Of a DNA stretch of 64,000 nt, positions 51,195 to 60,093 are shown piece after piece; position 1 is the first letter of the stretch; the number at the start of each line of letters is the position of its first letter. The stretch is from Bacillota bacterium. GTDB lineage: Bacteria > Bacillota > Clostridia > Oscillospirales > Ruminococcaceae. Position numbers and translations under genes: made by a program. The notes under the pieces were generated by a model. That model searched no databases, was not told the DNA's origin, and was given only the letters and a program-made list of their open reading frames with translations. The stretch is taken from contig JAEWBS010000063.1 in assembly GCA_023391005.1 (NCBI GenBank), positions 9,618 through 73,617 of the forward strand, in the 5' to 3' direction.

Positions 51195-52988
51195 TTATGC
51201 GGTTTTACCATACCGCGCGACAAAGTCGGCCGCGGAGTAATAAATGCGGTTGGTCTCCGTGGGTTTGACTGTGTTAAAAGAAATCAAAGCTTTGTCCGTG
51301 TTGCCCGCCACATTGAGATAGGTCAGTTCAAGCATAATGGATTTTCCCGCCAGCATGTCGACGATCCAATAGGGTATCTGCTGATGCTTGGTGGCATCCA
51401 GCGTAATAGTGCCGTCGGTCGGGGTTTTGGCGGCAGCCAGCGAGAAGCGGTCCCAGAAAAGCGTTTCTTCAGTTTGCCGTTCTTCTGCTGCACGGCTGCC
51501 TGATTTTCCATGCGTTTTAGGCGGCAGAGTCGTGAAAAGGTTATCCAAAATCTGCGTGGCAGTCATAGTGGCATAGGCGTCGGGATCGGTTAAATAGCTG
51601 CCGTCAATGGCCCATGAGAACTTGCCGACAGAGGTTTGGGGGTTGGTGCTATAGGTGACATAGCTGCTCCAGTTTTTATAAACGGCAGGGTATCGCTCGC
51701 TCCAATCAGGAAAATAGTCGGTCATATACTTCTGGGCCAATGCATAGGCTTGACATTCTTCGCCGGGGGTGCCGTCCTGTGGTGCAATGGCGCTCAATTG
51801 TACGCCACCGCCGCCTTGGCCCTGATAGCTGTCCGACGGGGTGGAGTGCAGAATGACCATGCTGCCGTCTTCACAGGTACCGACGCACATCCAGACGTGT
51901 CCGCTCATGCTGAAAATATCGCCGGGCTTAAAGTCGGAAATTTTCAGTGCGTCGGCGCTTTCAACCTTTGTAAAGCTGCCAAAGCCTTTATCGGCATACA
52001 GCTTGGCCTCTTTAGTGGACGAATGCACATAACCGGGCAGTCCGCTTACAGTGTTAGCGACATTATATATCACCCAAGACATATAACCGGAACAGTCGGG
52101 ACCGGCATAGTAATATTCGTTATAGCTTTTGTGCGGGTAATAGCTTCGCGTATAATCACTGTTGTTTCGGTATGTATAGGAGGCGTCCTGCGCTTGAAAA
52201 AAGTCGATCCAGGTCTGGGGCACGCCAATGGTGGTTGCTTGAGGGCTTGAGGTCCCGGTGGCGGCCTGAGAACCTTCGTCCTGCCAGTCCCAAGTACCGC
52301 CGTAAATATACAGCGCCGTACCTGCCGGCTGCAACGCGGTTGCTAGAACATTTTTCAAAGTCTTTTTGCCGGGTGTGTTTCTAATCGGAGGTGTATAGGG
52401 TTCGGCGATAAAGGTTAAATAAATCAGCTCGGCGGGGTTGCCGTAAACCTTTACAGTTTCGCCCACTCTAAGGGTAGCGGGTGTTACGGTGGCGCCCCCC
52501 GCTTCAGAGGTGATTTGATAAACCTTTGTTGCGGCGGTCATGGCAATCTGCCGTTCATCGACTCTGATGTAGTTGTTGCCGATATCGGTAATAGTTCCCA
52601 TGGCTGTTGGTGTGGGGACGTTGACGTCGACTACGGTGTTATCTTCTACGGTGATATCAAACACATAGCCTTCTGCCAGAAGATTGTTTAAGGCGAAGTT
52701 ATTATCAGACGATACCTTGTAGATTTTTTCGGTGCCGTTTACATCAAAATAATAAGTAAATTTCTTTAAATTATCAAGGCTGCCGTTTCTGGTGGCGGCA
52801 TTGGTGCCGTAGCCCACAACGCCCCGATACACCGCCAACCCGTCGCCGGTAAAATTCCCTGAGTGCGTACCTGAATCTAAGCCTGAATCTAAACCGGAAT
52901 CGATACTGTCGTCGGTGGCAAAAACAAGTTGTGTCTGAATTACAATCATAAACAGTGCCATGAAAAAAGCTAATACTTTAGAATTCAT
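51195..52988 (-). CDS. Secreted NlpC/P60-like cysteine peptidase-domain protein
   Basis: 597 residues. Sec signal peptide (about 1-25, ending VFATDD), an acidic DSGLDSGLDSGTHSG repeat, two small beta-rich modules (about 50-200), then a papain-like NlpC/P60-type domain: AGPDCSGYMSWVIYN (Cys about 300), GDIFSMSGHVWMCVG (His about 355) and a polar residue in ILHSTPSD. The C-terminal 150 residues are unassigned. Probably acts on cell-wall peptide in the envelope (inference). Monocistronic. Confidence 0.8.
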   Translation of the reverse strand: MNSKVLAFFMALFMIVIQTQLVFATDDSIDSGLDSGLDSGTHSGNFTGDGLAVYRGVVGYGTNAATRNGSLDNLKKFTYYFDVNGTEKIYKVSSDNNFALNNLLAEGYVFDITVEDNTVVDVNVPTPTAMGTITDIGNNYIRVDERQIAMTAATKVYQITSEAGGATVTPATLRVGETVKVYGNPAELIYLTFIAEPYTPPIRNTPGKKTLKNVLATALQPAGTALYIYGGTWDWQDEGSQAATGTSSPQATTIGVPQTWIDFFQAQDASYTYRNNSDYTRSYYPHKSYNEYYYAGPDCSGYMSWVIYNVANTVSGLPGYVHSSTKEAKLYADKGFGSFTKVESADALKISDFKPGDIFSMSGHVWMCVGTCEDGSMVILHSTPSDSYQGQGGGGVQLSAIAPQDGTPGEECQAYALAQKYMTDYFPDWSERYPAVYKNWSSYVTYSTNPQTSVGKFSWAIDGSYLTDPDAYATMTATQILDNLFTTLPPKTHGKSGSRAAEERQTEETLFWDRFSLAAAKTPTDGTITLDATKHQQIPYWIVDMLAGKSIMLELTYLNVAGNTDKALISFNTVKPTETNRIYYSAADFVARYGKTA

Positions 52989-53131
52989 CGCGTTTACCGT
53001 CCTTCTCTTTAAGTAATGATTACAGGCAGCTCGGAAGGGTTCGCATGACCGGCTCTATTTTAGGCGGTCTACACCTCGCTTTCATCGGTTTTTTAACATT
53101 ACTTCAGCGGCATATTTCTTGATTCTGGTAA

Positions 53132-53166
53132 TAAAAAAATCCCGCGGCAATAATGCCAACGGGATC
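53132..53166 (-). terminator. Minus-strand orphan terminator
   Basis: On the minus strand ATCCCG/CGGGAT and TGGCA/TGCCG-like pairing, followed by TTTTTTT. No gene is recognised within 500 bp upstream, so a small RNA or lost gene is possible. Confidence 0.7.
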
Positions 53167-53604
53167 TCATTCTCGATGCAGAATAAGGAAATTATTCCAC
53201 AAAAAATAAAGCCGCTGTTATGACTAAAATATTATTTAAGTTGTGTGTTTATGGGCGTTTTACGGAGTAATTCATGCGGTTTATGCACATTAGGTGTAAT
53301 GGGTGGCGAGAATATACATGTAAACAACACACATTGTTTTCTACAAGATCTTTATTTATCTATAATATAGCCGTGCTACCGACACTTTTATGGCGTTTTT
53401 TGTAAAGAGACAAATATATTTTAAAATTTTAGCCGCCATGCGCAGGTAGCCGTTAAATTTTGTATGATAAGCTCTACTTTTTTGTTGAATTTTTATCGAA
53501 AAAAGGAGGCGGTTAAGCCGAGCCCCCACATGGTTGCCCTTTGCTGTCACAGTGATGATTTTAACTTAGAAGCAATCGCTGTTCCCACACCAAGAACAAA
53601 AAAG

Positions 53605-53647
53605 AACGCCCATACAAGAGTGAAAATACGCTTGTGTGGGCGTTTTT
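53605..53647 (+). terminator. Plus-strand orphan terminator
   Basis: AACGCCCATACAAG paired with CTTGTGTGGGCGTT (one G-U), followed by TTTT. No intact gene precedes it. Confidence 0.75.
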
Positions 53648-53734
53648 AAGTTCGGATTTTCTTATGTTGCTTACCGCCTGCCGCTGGGAAACCGAATTGA
53701 TTATCGTCAATTTATAGTTCGGATTTTAAATTGC

Positions 53735-54574
53735 TTACCAGGCAGTCCAACCGCCGTCCATCACCAGATTGGCGCCGGTCATATATCTGGATGCGTCGGA
53801 GGCTAAAAAAATGATGGCGCCGTTGTATTCATCCTCCTGCGCCATGCGGCCTATGGGAATGTGGTTGCAGTAATTGGCCTGAAAACGTTCGTCCTGCGTC
53901 TCTCGCCAGACGCCCGAGGGGGTAAAGGTGTTGACGCGGATGTTTTTTCTGCCCCAATAGGTGGCCAAATAGCGGGTGAGGTTATAAATGCCCGATTTTG
54001 CCGCCGCATAGGCGACGGGTTTAATAAAAGGCACCCCGGTCAGCTCTTCTTTATAGGCGTAAATATCCTGAACGGGAGAAACCATACCGTAAATGGAGCC
54101 CACGTTAATAATCGAGCCGGGCTTATTCGCTTGTACCATTCGCAGCCCCACCGCTTGGCAGCAAAGGAAGGTGCCTGTCAGATTTGTCTCCACGACCTCG
54201 CGGAAAACCGCCTCGGGGAAATATTCAAAGGGGCCGGAAACCTCCGGCGGGGCGCTGGGCTGGGTGTCGATGCCCGCGTTGTTCACCAGCACGTCGGGCG
54301 CGCCGCCAAAATCCAGCGCCATCTGATCTAACACCCGGTTGATGTCATCCTTTTTAGCAATATCCGCCTGATAAAACTTCAGCCGCCCGGTTTGGCACTC
54401 TTGAGCGGTAAAAAACCGGGCAATCCGCTCGTCGCTGACGGTGCGGGCCCAGATAGCAACCTTTGCGCCGCGCGCAAACAACGCCTTGGCATATTGCACG
54501 CCAAGCTGACCAAATCCGCCGGTAACAATGCAAATTTTATTTTCAACACTGAAAAGAGGGTCGGTATGCATCAT
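53735..54574 (-). CDS. SDR-family oxidoreductase, TRAP system 3
   Basis: 279 residues. Cofactor loop VTGGFGQLGVQYAKAL, NNAG (about 92), Ser in NVGSIYG, catalytic YAAAKSG. Typical of gluconate 5-dehydrogenase or 3-ketoacyl-reductase-like SDRs. A terminator-like hairpin lies between it and the dehydratase gene, so its expression may be lower than that of the operon ahead. AGGAGG precedes the ATG. Confidence 0.9.
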   Translation of the reverse strand: MMHTDPLFSVENKICIVTGGFGQLGVQYAKALFARGAKVAIWARTVSDERIARFFTAQECQTGRLKFYQADIAKKDDINRVLDQMALDFGGAPDVLVNNAGIDTQPSAPPEVSGPFEYFPEAVFREVVETNLTGTFLCCQAVGLRMVQANKPGSIINVGSIYGMVSPVQDIYAYKEELTGVPFIKPVAYAAAKSGIYNLTRYLATYWGRKNIRVNTFTPSGVWRETQDERFQANYCNHIPIGRMAQEDEYNGAIIFLASDASRYMTGANLVMDGGWTAW

Positions 54575-54640
54575 AAAATCCTCCTGTTGGGTTAAGCCGG
54601 GCGTATCTCCCCGGCGATTTACATACGTGTCCTATACTAA

Positions 54641-54686
54641 AACAGGAAGGCGCCTGATGATTCGATTATCGGCGCTCCTTCCTGTT
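54641..54686 (-). terminator. Hairpin between dehydratase and SDR genes
   Basis: AACAGGAAGGCGCC and GGCGCTCCTTCCTGTT pair with a two-base bulge around a 16-base loop. It could end or attenuate the TRAP system 3 transcript before the SDR gene. Confidence 0.6.
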
Positions 54687-54724
54687 CCATAACAGCAGCC
54701 TTGGGCGGTTGTTTTTTGTTTATT

Positions 54725-55834
54725 TTAGAGAGCGTTCGCGCTAATATTGTCCATATTAAGCTGCAGCCCCAAGCCCGGTTTATCGGGAATTTCTAAGAAG
54801 CCGTTTTCGGGCTTTGGCGCGTTCACATAGACGTTGTCGACCACCTCTTCAAACATTAGTAGCCGCTCCAAAAACAACGCGTTGGGTGCGGCCGCGGCCA
54901 GATGCATATGCATATGCTCCATGCCGTGGGGCGCAAAGCCCAGATTCCACGCTTGAGCGATGTTGATAATTTTCAGCGTCTCGGTATAACCGCCGCAGCG
55001 GGTGACGTCCCCCTGTAAAATATCGGCGGCGCCGGCCAGCACCAAATCTCTAAAACCGTAGCGAGTGTATTCATGCTCGCCGGTCGCCAGAGGAATATCG
55101 GTCCCATGCTTAAAGCGGGCCAAGCCGGGAATATCGTCGGCGAAAACCGGCTCTTCAAAAAATAGGATGTCGCATTCCTTTACGCGGTTGGCAAACTGAA
55201 CCGCCGTACCGGCCTGCCAGACATTGTTGGCGTCTAGCATAATGCCGACGTCGGGCCCCACCGCGTCACGCACCGCTTGAATGCGTCGCAAATCCTCGTT
55301 GGGATTGCGTCCGCCCTGAACGCCCACCTTGACCTTAATCTTGTCAAAGCCTCGGGCAACCATAGATTTGGCTTCGGCCACCAGCTCCCCGGTGGAATAA
55401 GAGGTCCAGCCGCCGCTGGCATAAATCGGAACCTTATTGCTCTTGCCGCCCAGCAGGCGATAGAGCGGCAGCTCTAAAATTTTGCCCTTCAGATCCCAAA
55501 GCGCGATATCAACGGCGCTGTATGCGCAAAAGGCAAGACCCTTGCGCCCAACCCCGCGCATGTAATGGAAATTTTCTTCGTAAAGGGCCTCGGTTTCCAT
55601 GGGGCTTCGTCCGGCCAGCTTAGGGGCGATCGCCAATTGAATAAACGACCGAATCGCTTCGCCGCCCACCTCATGGTAGGTCACGCCGATACCGTGGAGC
55701 CCTTGGTCGGTGGCGACATCCACCACCACAAAACCGATGGTTTCCACATTGCGGGTGGAATCGGCAAAATTGCCTTTGACCTTCGTCTCCATAAGCCAAA
55801 CCTTAATGTCGGTAATTTTATGATCAATAGCCAT
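54725..55834 (-). CDS. Mandelate racemase/enolase-superfamily sugar-acid dehydratase
   Basis: 369 residues. Catalytic pattern of the MR subgroup: K-x-K in FDKIKVKVGVQGG (about 165), metal ligands in IMLDANNVW, FFEEPVF and ATGEHEYTR, and the general-base His in FAPHGMEHMH (about 297). Such enzymes dehydrate aldonic acids to 2-keto-3-deoxy acids. Downstream of dctM by 12 bp; paired with a KDG-type aldolase in the same cluster, giving a simple sugar-acid pathway. The exact acid cannot be read from sequence. Confidence 0.9.
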   Translation of the reverse strand: MAIDHKITDIKVWLMETKVKGNFADSTRNVETIGFVVVDVATDQGLHGIGVTYHEVGGEAIRSFIQLAIAPKLAGRSPMETEALYEENFHYMRGVGRKGLAFCAYSAVDIALWDLKGKILELPLYRLLGGKSNKVPIYASGGWTSYSTGELVAEAKSMVARGFDKIKVKVGVQGGRNPNEDLRRIQAVRDAVGPDVGIMLDANNVWQAGTAVQFANRVKECDILFFEEPVFADDIPGLARFKHGTDIPLATGEHEYTRYGFRDLVLAGAADILQGDVTRCGGYTETLKIINIAQAWNLGFAPHGMEHMHMHLAAAAPNALFLERLLMFEEVVDNVYVNAPKPENGFLEIPDKPGLGLQLNMDNISANAL

Positions 55835-55846
55835 GGCTTCTACCTC

Positions 55847-57139
55847 CTAAAGATACCCCAGAAACTTTGGCAAGGCCAGAGTGAGCTGAGGAATAAATGT
55901 AATCAGCACCAATATTACCAGAGAAACCGCTACAAAAGGCATAATTTGCTTGTACAGATTGGTCAGCTTGACACGACCCACGTTGGCGGTGACAAACAGC
56001 GTCATACCCACCGGCGGGGTGATAAGGCCAATTGTCAGATTGATACAGACCAGCAGGCCAAAATGTAGCGGATCCACCCCGTAAGCAAGCGCCACTGGCA
56101 GCAGAATCGGCACCATAATCAACAGCGCGGGGGACTGATCGAGAATCATTCCGATAAGCAGCAGCAATATATTGACAAATATCAGGAAGAGCGCCCTGCT
56201 GTGGATATATGTCATGCAGAAAGCGATAATCTGCTGCGGAATTTGCAGCGTCGTAATGGCCCAGCCCATCGAAGAAGCGACCGCAATAATAAACAGCACG
56301 TTGGCGGTTGTTTTGGCGGTGCGGATGCAGCAGTCCCAAAATGCCTTCCAGGTCAGGGTTTTGAGCATAAATTTGGCGATGAGCAGGGCGTACAGCACGG
56401 CGATGGCGCCCGATTCGGTCGCAGTAAAGATGCCGGAGGCAATGCCGCCCAGAATAATGACCGGCAGAACCAGACAGGGCAGCGTTTCTTTGAGAGAAAC
56501 CCATATCTCGCGGAAATCGGCCCGGTGGGCGCGCTTGGGGTGATTGTACTTTTTCGCTAAAAAGTAACAGAGCGCCATTTCGCTCAGGCCAAGGAGAATG
56601 CCGGGCAGAAGTCCGCCGAAAAACATAGCGGCGACCGAAACGTTGCCCGCCACCACGGCATAAATAATCATAATGCCGGAGGGCGGAATGATCGGTCCGA
56701 TAATTGCCGAGGCGGCGGTAACGGCGGCGGAATAATCGCGTGAATAACCGCCTTTTTCCATCATTTCAATTTCAATCGGCCCCAGACCGCTTGCATCGGC
56801 GGTGGCGGAGCCGGATATTCCCGCAAAAAACATGCTGGCCATAATATTGACGTGTGCCAAACCGCCCGAGACATGCCCGACCAGACAATTGCTGAAATGA
56901 ATAATCTTTTCGGTCAGCTTGCCGCTGGACATAATCTCGCTCGCGAGAATAAATAAAGGAATACATAAGTAAGTAAAATTATCCACGCCTGAAAAAAGCT
57001 TCTGAGGAATAATGAGCATGCTGCCGCCCAGAGCGGCAAAGGACGCAATAGTGATAAAGCCCATGGCAAAACCAATAGGAACGCCGATGAGCACGACCAC
57101 AAGAAACCCAATCAACAATGCCAGCGCCATTATGGCCAT
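55847..57139 (-). CDS. dctM: TRAP transporter large permease (DctM), system 3
   Basis: 430 residues, about 12 helices; LCIPLFILASEIMSSG, FAGISGSATADASGLGPI, IGPIIPPSGIMIIYAV and LITPPVGMTLFV. GAGG ribosome site close to the ATG. 45 bp after dctQ. Confidence 0.95.
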   Translation of the reverse strand: MAIMALALLIGFLVVVLIGVPIGFAMGFITIASFAALGGSMLIIPQKLFSGVDNFTYLCIPLFILASEIMSSGKLTEKIIHFSNCLVGHVSGGLAHVNIMASMFFAGISGSATADASGLGPIEIEMMEKGGYSRDYSAAVTAASAIIGPIIPPSGIMIIYAVVAGNVSVAAMFFGGLLPGILLGLSEMALCYFLAKKYNHPKRAHRADFREIWVSLKETLPCLVLPVIILGGIASGIFTATESGAIAVLYALLIAKFMLKTLTWKAFWDCCIRTAKTTANVLFIIAVASSMGWAITTLQIPQQIIAFCMTYIHSRALFLIFVNILLLLIGMILDQSPALLIMVPILLPVALAYGVDPLHFGLLVCINLTIGLITPPVGMTLFVTANVGRVKLTNLYKQIMPFVAVSLVILVLITFIPQLTLALPKFLGYL

Positions 57140-57184
57140 GATATTACCTCCCTCGCGGTGCCAAGACCGATATCGAATAACGCG

Positions 57185-57736
57185 TTATGCATCTTTGGCA
57201 CCTCTTTTGCTTCCCGCATCAAAGGGCTGCAGCTCACCGCAGGCAACGCCAACCCATTCGGTTAACGTCTCATAAAGCATTAATAGGCAGCCCGCCACCG
57301 GAGCGCTGTACAGATAAACGCCCGGTATTCTAAGTGTGGAGGACTTAAAAATAATATTGTTACGCGCCACCTCAACGCCGTAGCGGATGGCCACAAATAA
57401 AAACACCAGCATCAAAATGCGGGTCAAGTGGTAGAGTGCCTGCCTGCCTTTTCCCGAAAGGCGGTCGAAAATCAGGTTAACCGCTGCGTGGCTGCCTTCT
57501 TTTAGGCAGATGCCGATGCAAAGATAGGCCGACCAAATCAAGGCATACCGGGCAAACTCCTCGGTGAAGGGGAACGAAAAGGAAACAAATTTGATGATGA
57601 TAAATCGATACAGCACCTGAAACAGAAGCGCCGCGGTACAAAGAGCAATCAGCAGAGCCGCCAGCCATTCCAGTGCTTTGCTTATTTTTCGGGAAAGCCT
57701 ATCCAGTGCAAAATACAAGTTGCGGATAGCCTGCAT
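57185..57736 (-). CDS. dctQ: TRAP transporter small permease (DctQ), system 3
   Basis: 183 residues, four helices; FPFTEEFARYALIWSAYLCIG is the DctQ core. GGGAGGAAATACC precedes the ATG; 72 bp after dctP. Confidence 0.93.
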   Translation of the reverse strand: MQAIRNLYFALDRLSRKISKALEWLAALLIALCTAALLFQVLYRFIIIKFVSFSFPFTEEFARYALIWSAYLCIGICLKEGSHAAVNLIFDRLSGKGRQALYHLTRILMLVFLFVAIRYGVEVARNNIIFKSSTLRIPGVYLYSAPVAGCLLMLYETLTEWVGVACGELQPFDAGSKRGAKDA

Positions 57737-57808
57737 GGTATTTCCTCCCTGAACCGGACAAGCGGCGCAACACCGCCTGTCCGGTATTCTAAATCCGTAA
57801 ATTTGCGG

Positions 57809-58885
57809 TTAAGAGGCGCGGTAGGCCTCAATGGCGGAAATAAGCGCGTCCATCGGCTCGTCACCCAGCGATTGCCGCAGATATGCCTGCGTGGGTTCGA
57901 ATACCGCCGCGTGCCATGCCGCCAGCTCCGCCTCGGTAGGCTCGTAAACGGTCATGCCGTAGTCGCGCAGAACCTGCACGCCCGCGGTGTTTTTGGCTGC
58001 GACAACCTTTTGGGCTTCGGGCGTGGCGGCTGCGGCGCCGTCGTCGATGACCTTCTGCAGATCGGCCGGGAGGCTGTTATACAGCTTGCCGTTGATCACG
58101 TAGCTCATAATGCCGGCGATGTGGCCGTCTAACACGAGATATTTCTGAACCTCGTAGGTTTTGTCCTGAATGATATTGAGAACAGGATTTTCCTGACCGT
58201 CCACCACGCCGTTTTGCATGGCGACATACATCTCAGAGCCGGGCATCGGCACGGCCTTGGCGCCGAGCGCCTCGACCATCTTGATAGAGACGGGGCTTTC
58301 CATGACGCGGAAGGTCACACCCTTGGCATCCTCCACCGTTTTGAGCTCTTTATTGCTGGTGGTAAAATTACGGAAGCCCTTGGAATGCATGCTCAGAACG
58401 CGGATGCCGGTTTTTTCTTGCACCTTACTGCGGAACTGCTCGCCCCACGCGCCGTTGATAACCGCGTCGCATTCCTCTACTGAAGCGAACATGCCGGGGC
58501 AGGAGAGAATCTGGCTCTCGTCAAACAGGTTGTTGAGCAGGGTCACGTCGATGATCGACATTTCAATATTACCGCCCACAACGCCCTGTACCGATTCGGC
58601 CGCGCTGCCAAGCTGCCCCGAGGGGTACAGCTCTACCTTGAGCGCGCCGTTGGAGTTTTTCTCGACATAGTCCTTAAATACTTCCGCGAACATGATGTCG
58701 GGGCTGTCGGTCGCGGGAATGTTTCCGGGGGTGTAGGCAAGCTTAAGGGTATAAACCTTGCCGGGGGCGGCGCTGCTGCCTGCGGCAGAGCCCGGGGCAG
58801 TGCTACTGTTGGCAGAGTTGCTGGCGCATCCAATCATAGAAACACATAAGACGGAAATCAGTAAAAGGCGCATCAGTTTTTTCAT
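57809..58885 (-). CDS. dctP: TRAP transporter substrate-binding lipoprotein (DctP), system 3
   Basis: 358 residues. Lipoprotein signal CVSMIGCASN (Cys about 20), linker rich in Ser/Ala, then VELYPSGQLGSAAESV, VTFRVMESPVSIKMVEALGA (carboxylate-binding Arg) and VDGQENPVLNI. GGAGG precedes the ATG. An operator-like palindrome lies 30 bp upstream. Confidence 0.94.
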   Translation of the reverse strand: MKKLMRLLLISVLCVSMIGCASNSANSSTAPGSAAGSSAAPGKVYTLKLAYTPGNIPATDSPDIMFAEVFKDYVEKNSNGALKVELYPSGQLGSAAESVQGVVGGNIEMSIIDVTLLNNLFDESQILSCPGMFASVEECDAVINGAWGEQFRSKVQEKTGIRVLSMHSKGFRNFTTSNKELKTVEDAKGVTFRVMESPVSIKMVEALGAKAVPMPGSEMYVAMQNGVVDGQENPVLNIIQDKTYEVQKYLVLDGHIAGIMSYVINGKLYNSLPADLQKVIDDGAAAATPEAQKVVAAKNTAGVQVLRDYGMTVYEPTEAELAAWHAAVFEPTQAYLRQSLGDEPMDALISAIEAYRAS

Positions 58886-58914
58886 GGTAATAAACCTCCA
58901 ATTTTTATTATTAA

Positions 58915-58927
58915 TGAACCGCGTTCA
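58915..58927. promoter_or_regulatory. Operator-like palindrome upstream of dctP (system 3)
   Basis: TGAAC-CGC-GTTCA, perfect five-base arms, within ATTATTAATGAACCGCGTTC; very similar to the site at 59971-59983. The two are likely bound by the same regulator. Confidence 0.55.
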
Positions 58928-59001
58928 TCCAAACAAAGGTTATAGCATGTTGCTGCCAAATCAATTTAAGGCCGTTTTTCAGACAATCTTTTTATACAGG
59001 A

Positions 59002-59919
59002 CTATCCGTACAGGCGTTTATACTGTTCTATGGTTTGCAGAACCTGCCGGTCGGTTTCGGCGTCGACCGGCACATAGGGCCGGGTGCAATATGCGTTGCA
59101 GATGCCCATATGAGACAGCGCCTTTTTGCGCCAGACATTGGGGGACATCCATGCCGTGCTGTAACGGTTGAGCCGGTTCATATCGTTCATAACGTCGCAC
59201 AGCGTCCGAAGACGCGCCCTGTCCCCGACAACTGAAGCATGGTACAAGTCGGCCAGCAGCTTGGGGTATGGATTGGAAAGGGAGGGCACCAGACCGTCCG
59301 CTCCCGCGCACAGGCCCTCAAAGCAGATGCTTTCTTCTCCGACGGTGATGGCAAAGGGCTTATCACCGTTTTTAAAGCGGCGAACCATCTCATGAATGCG
59401 GTCTATATCGCCGCTGCTGTCCTTAACGCCGACGATGTTATCGATTGCGGACAGGCGGGCGATGACCTCCATGCTGATAGCCGCCCCGCAGGTGCCGGGG
59501 ATGTTATACAGCATCACCGGCAGGCTGGTGCTTGCAGCGACGCTGCTGAAAAAGGAATAGGCCTCGTCGTCGTTATGAATGGGGTAATAGTAGGGCAGCG
59601 TCACAACCAGAACATCCGCGCCTGCCTGCTGGGCGCTTTTGACATTGCGCAGAACCGCAGTAAGACCGGTGTCCGCCACGCCGGCGTAGACGAGAACCCT
59701 GCCGGCGACGTGCCTGACACATTCACGGATGATGCTGCCCCGGGTTGCCTCGTCAAATCGGGCAAACTCCCCGGTGGAGCCCATAATAAAAATCGCGTCA
59801 ACGCCACCGTCTACAACATAATCGATTAACGCTCGCATCTGCTCATAATTGATCGATTCATCCTGATTGATTGGCGTCAGCAACGGTGTGATAACACCGC
59901 CGCCAATAGTCTGGTTCAT
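59002..59919 (-). CDS. DHDPS/NAL-family aldolase (KDG-type)
   Basis: 305 residues. Class I aldolase fold: GGGVITPLLTP, IMGSTGEFARFD, VVTLPYYYP (Tyr), MLYNIPGTCG and the Schiff-base Lys in GVKDSSGD. Splits 2-keto-3-deoxy acids to pyruvate plus an aldehyde, matching the dehydratase encoded in this cluster (inference). ATG 59919 follows AAGGAG by seven bases; a longer frame to 60084 has no ribosome site. Confidence 0.9.
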   Translation of the reverse strand: MNQTIGGGVITPLLTPINQDESINYEQMRALIDYVVDGGVDAIFIMGSTGEFARFDEATRGSIIRECVRHVAGRVLVYAGVADTGLTAVLRNVKSAQQAGADVLVVTLPYYYPIHNDDEAYSFFSSVAASTSLPVMLYNIPGTCGAAISMEVIARLSAIDNIVGVKDSSGDIDRIHEMVRRFKNGDKPFAITVGEESICFEGLCAGADGLVPSLSNPYPKLLADLYHASVVGDRARLRTLCDVMNDMNRLNRYSTAWMSPNVWRKKALSHMGICNAYCTRPYVPVDAETDRQVLQTIEQYKRLYG

Positions 59920-59970
59920 AGACTCGCTCCTTGCTCCATATGTATTTAAGACGAAACTGTTCATTATTAA

Positions 59971-59983
59971 TAAACGTGTTTCA
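59971..59983. promoter_or_regulatory. Operator-like palindrome upstream of the aldolase gene
   Basis: TAAAC-GTG-TTTCA, imperfect palindrome within ATTATTAATAAACGTGTTTC, about 20 of 26 positions shared with the dctP upstream site. AT-rich -10-like sequence overlaps it, as expected for a repressor site. Confidence 0.5.
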
Positions 59984-60044
59984 TCAATAATATAATAATA
60001 GCAGCGCGCGTATAAATTTGTCAATTCGCTGATGGTGCAATTTT

Positions 60045-60084
60045 TGTAAAAAAAATTGTGCAAGCCCACAAAAAGCTTGCACAA
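60045..60084 (-). terminator. Terminator of the IclR gene
   Basis: TTGTGCAAGC/GCTTGCACAA perfect 10 bp stem, then TTTTTTTT on the minus strand. Confidence 0.88.
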
Positions 60085-60093
60085 AGATGCCTT

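Larger units (their letters stand above)
52989..53734. other. Intergenic region with two terminators
   Basis: About 750 bp. It holds a minus-strand terminator at 53132-53166 and a plus-strand one at 53605-53647, each without an obvious gene in front. AAAAGGAGGCGG at about 53500 is a strong ribosome-site look-alike followed by short decayed frames, reminiscent of a small holin-like toxin gene that has lost its frame (weak). No intact gene is called. Confidence 0.4.

Noticed and set aside
53464..53649. 61-residue plus-strand frame
   Set aside because: It reads through a terminator hairpin and has no start consistent with the AAAAGGAGGCGG site.
59239..59829. 196-residue plus-strand frame
   Set aside because: Antisense to the DHDPS-type aldolase with conserved motifs.
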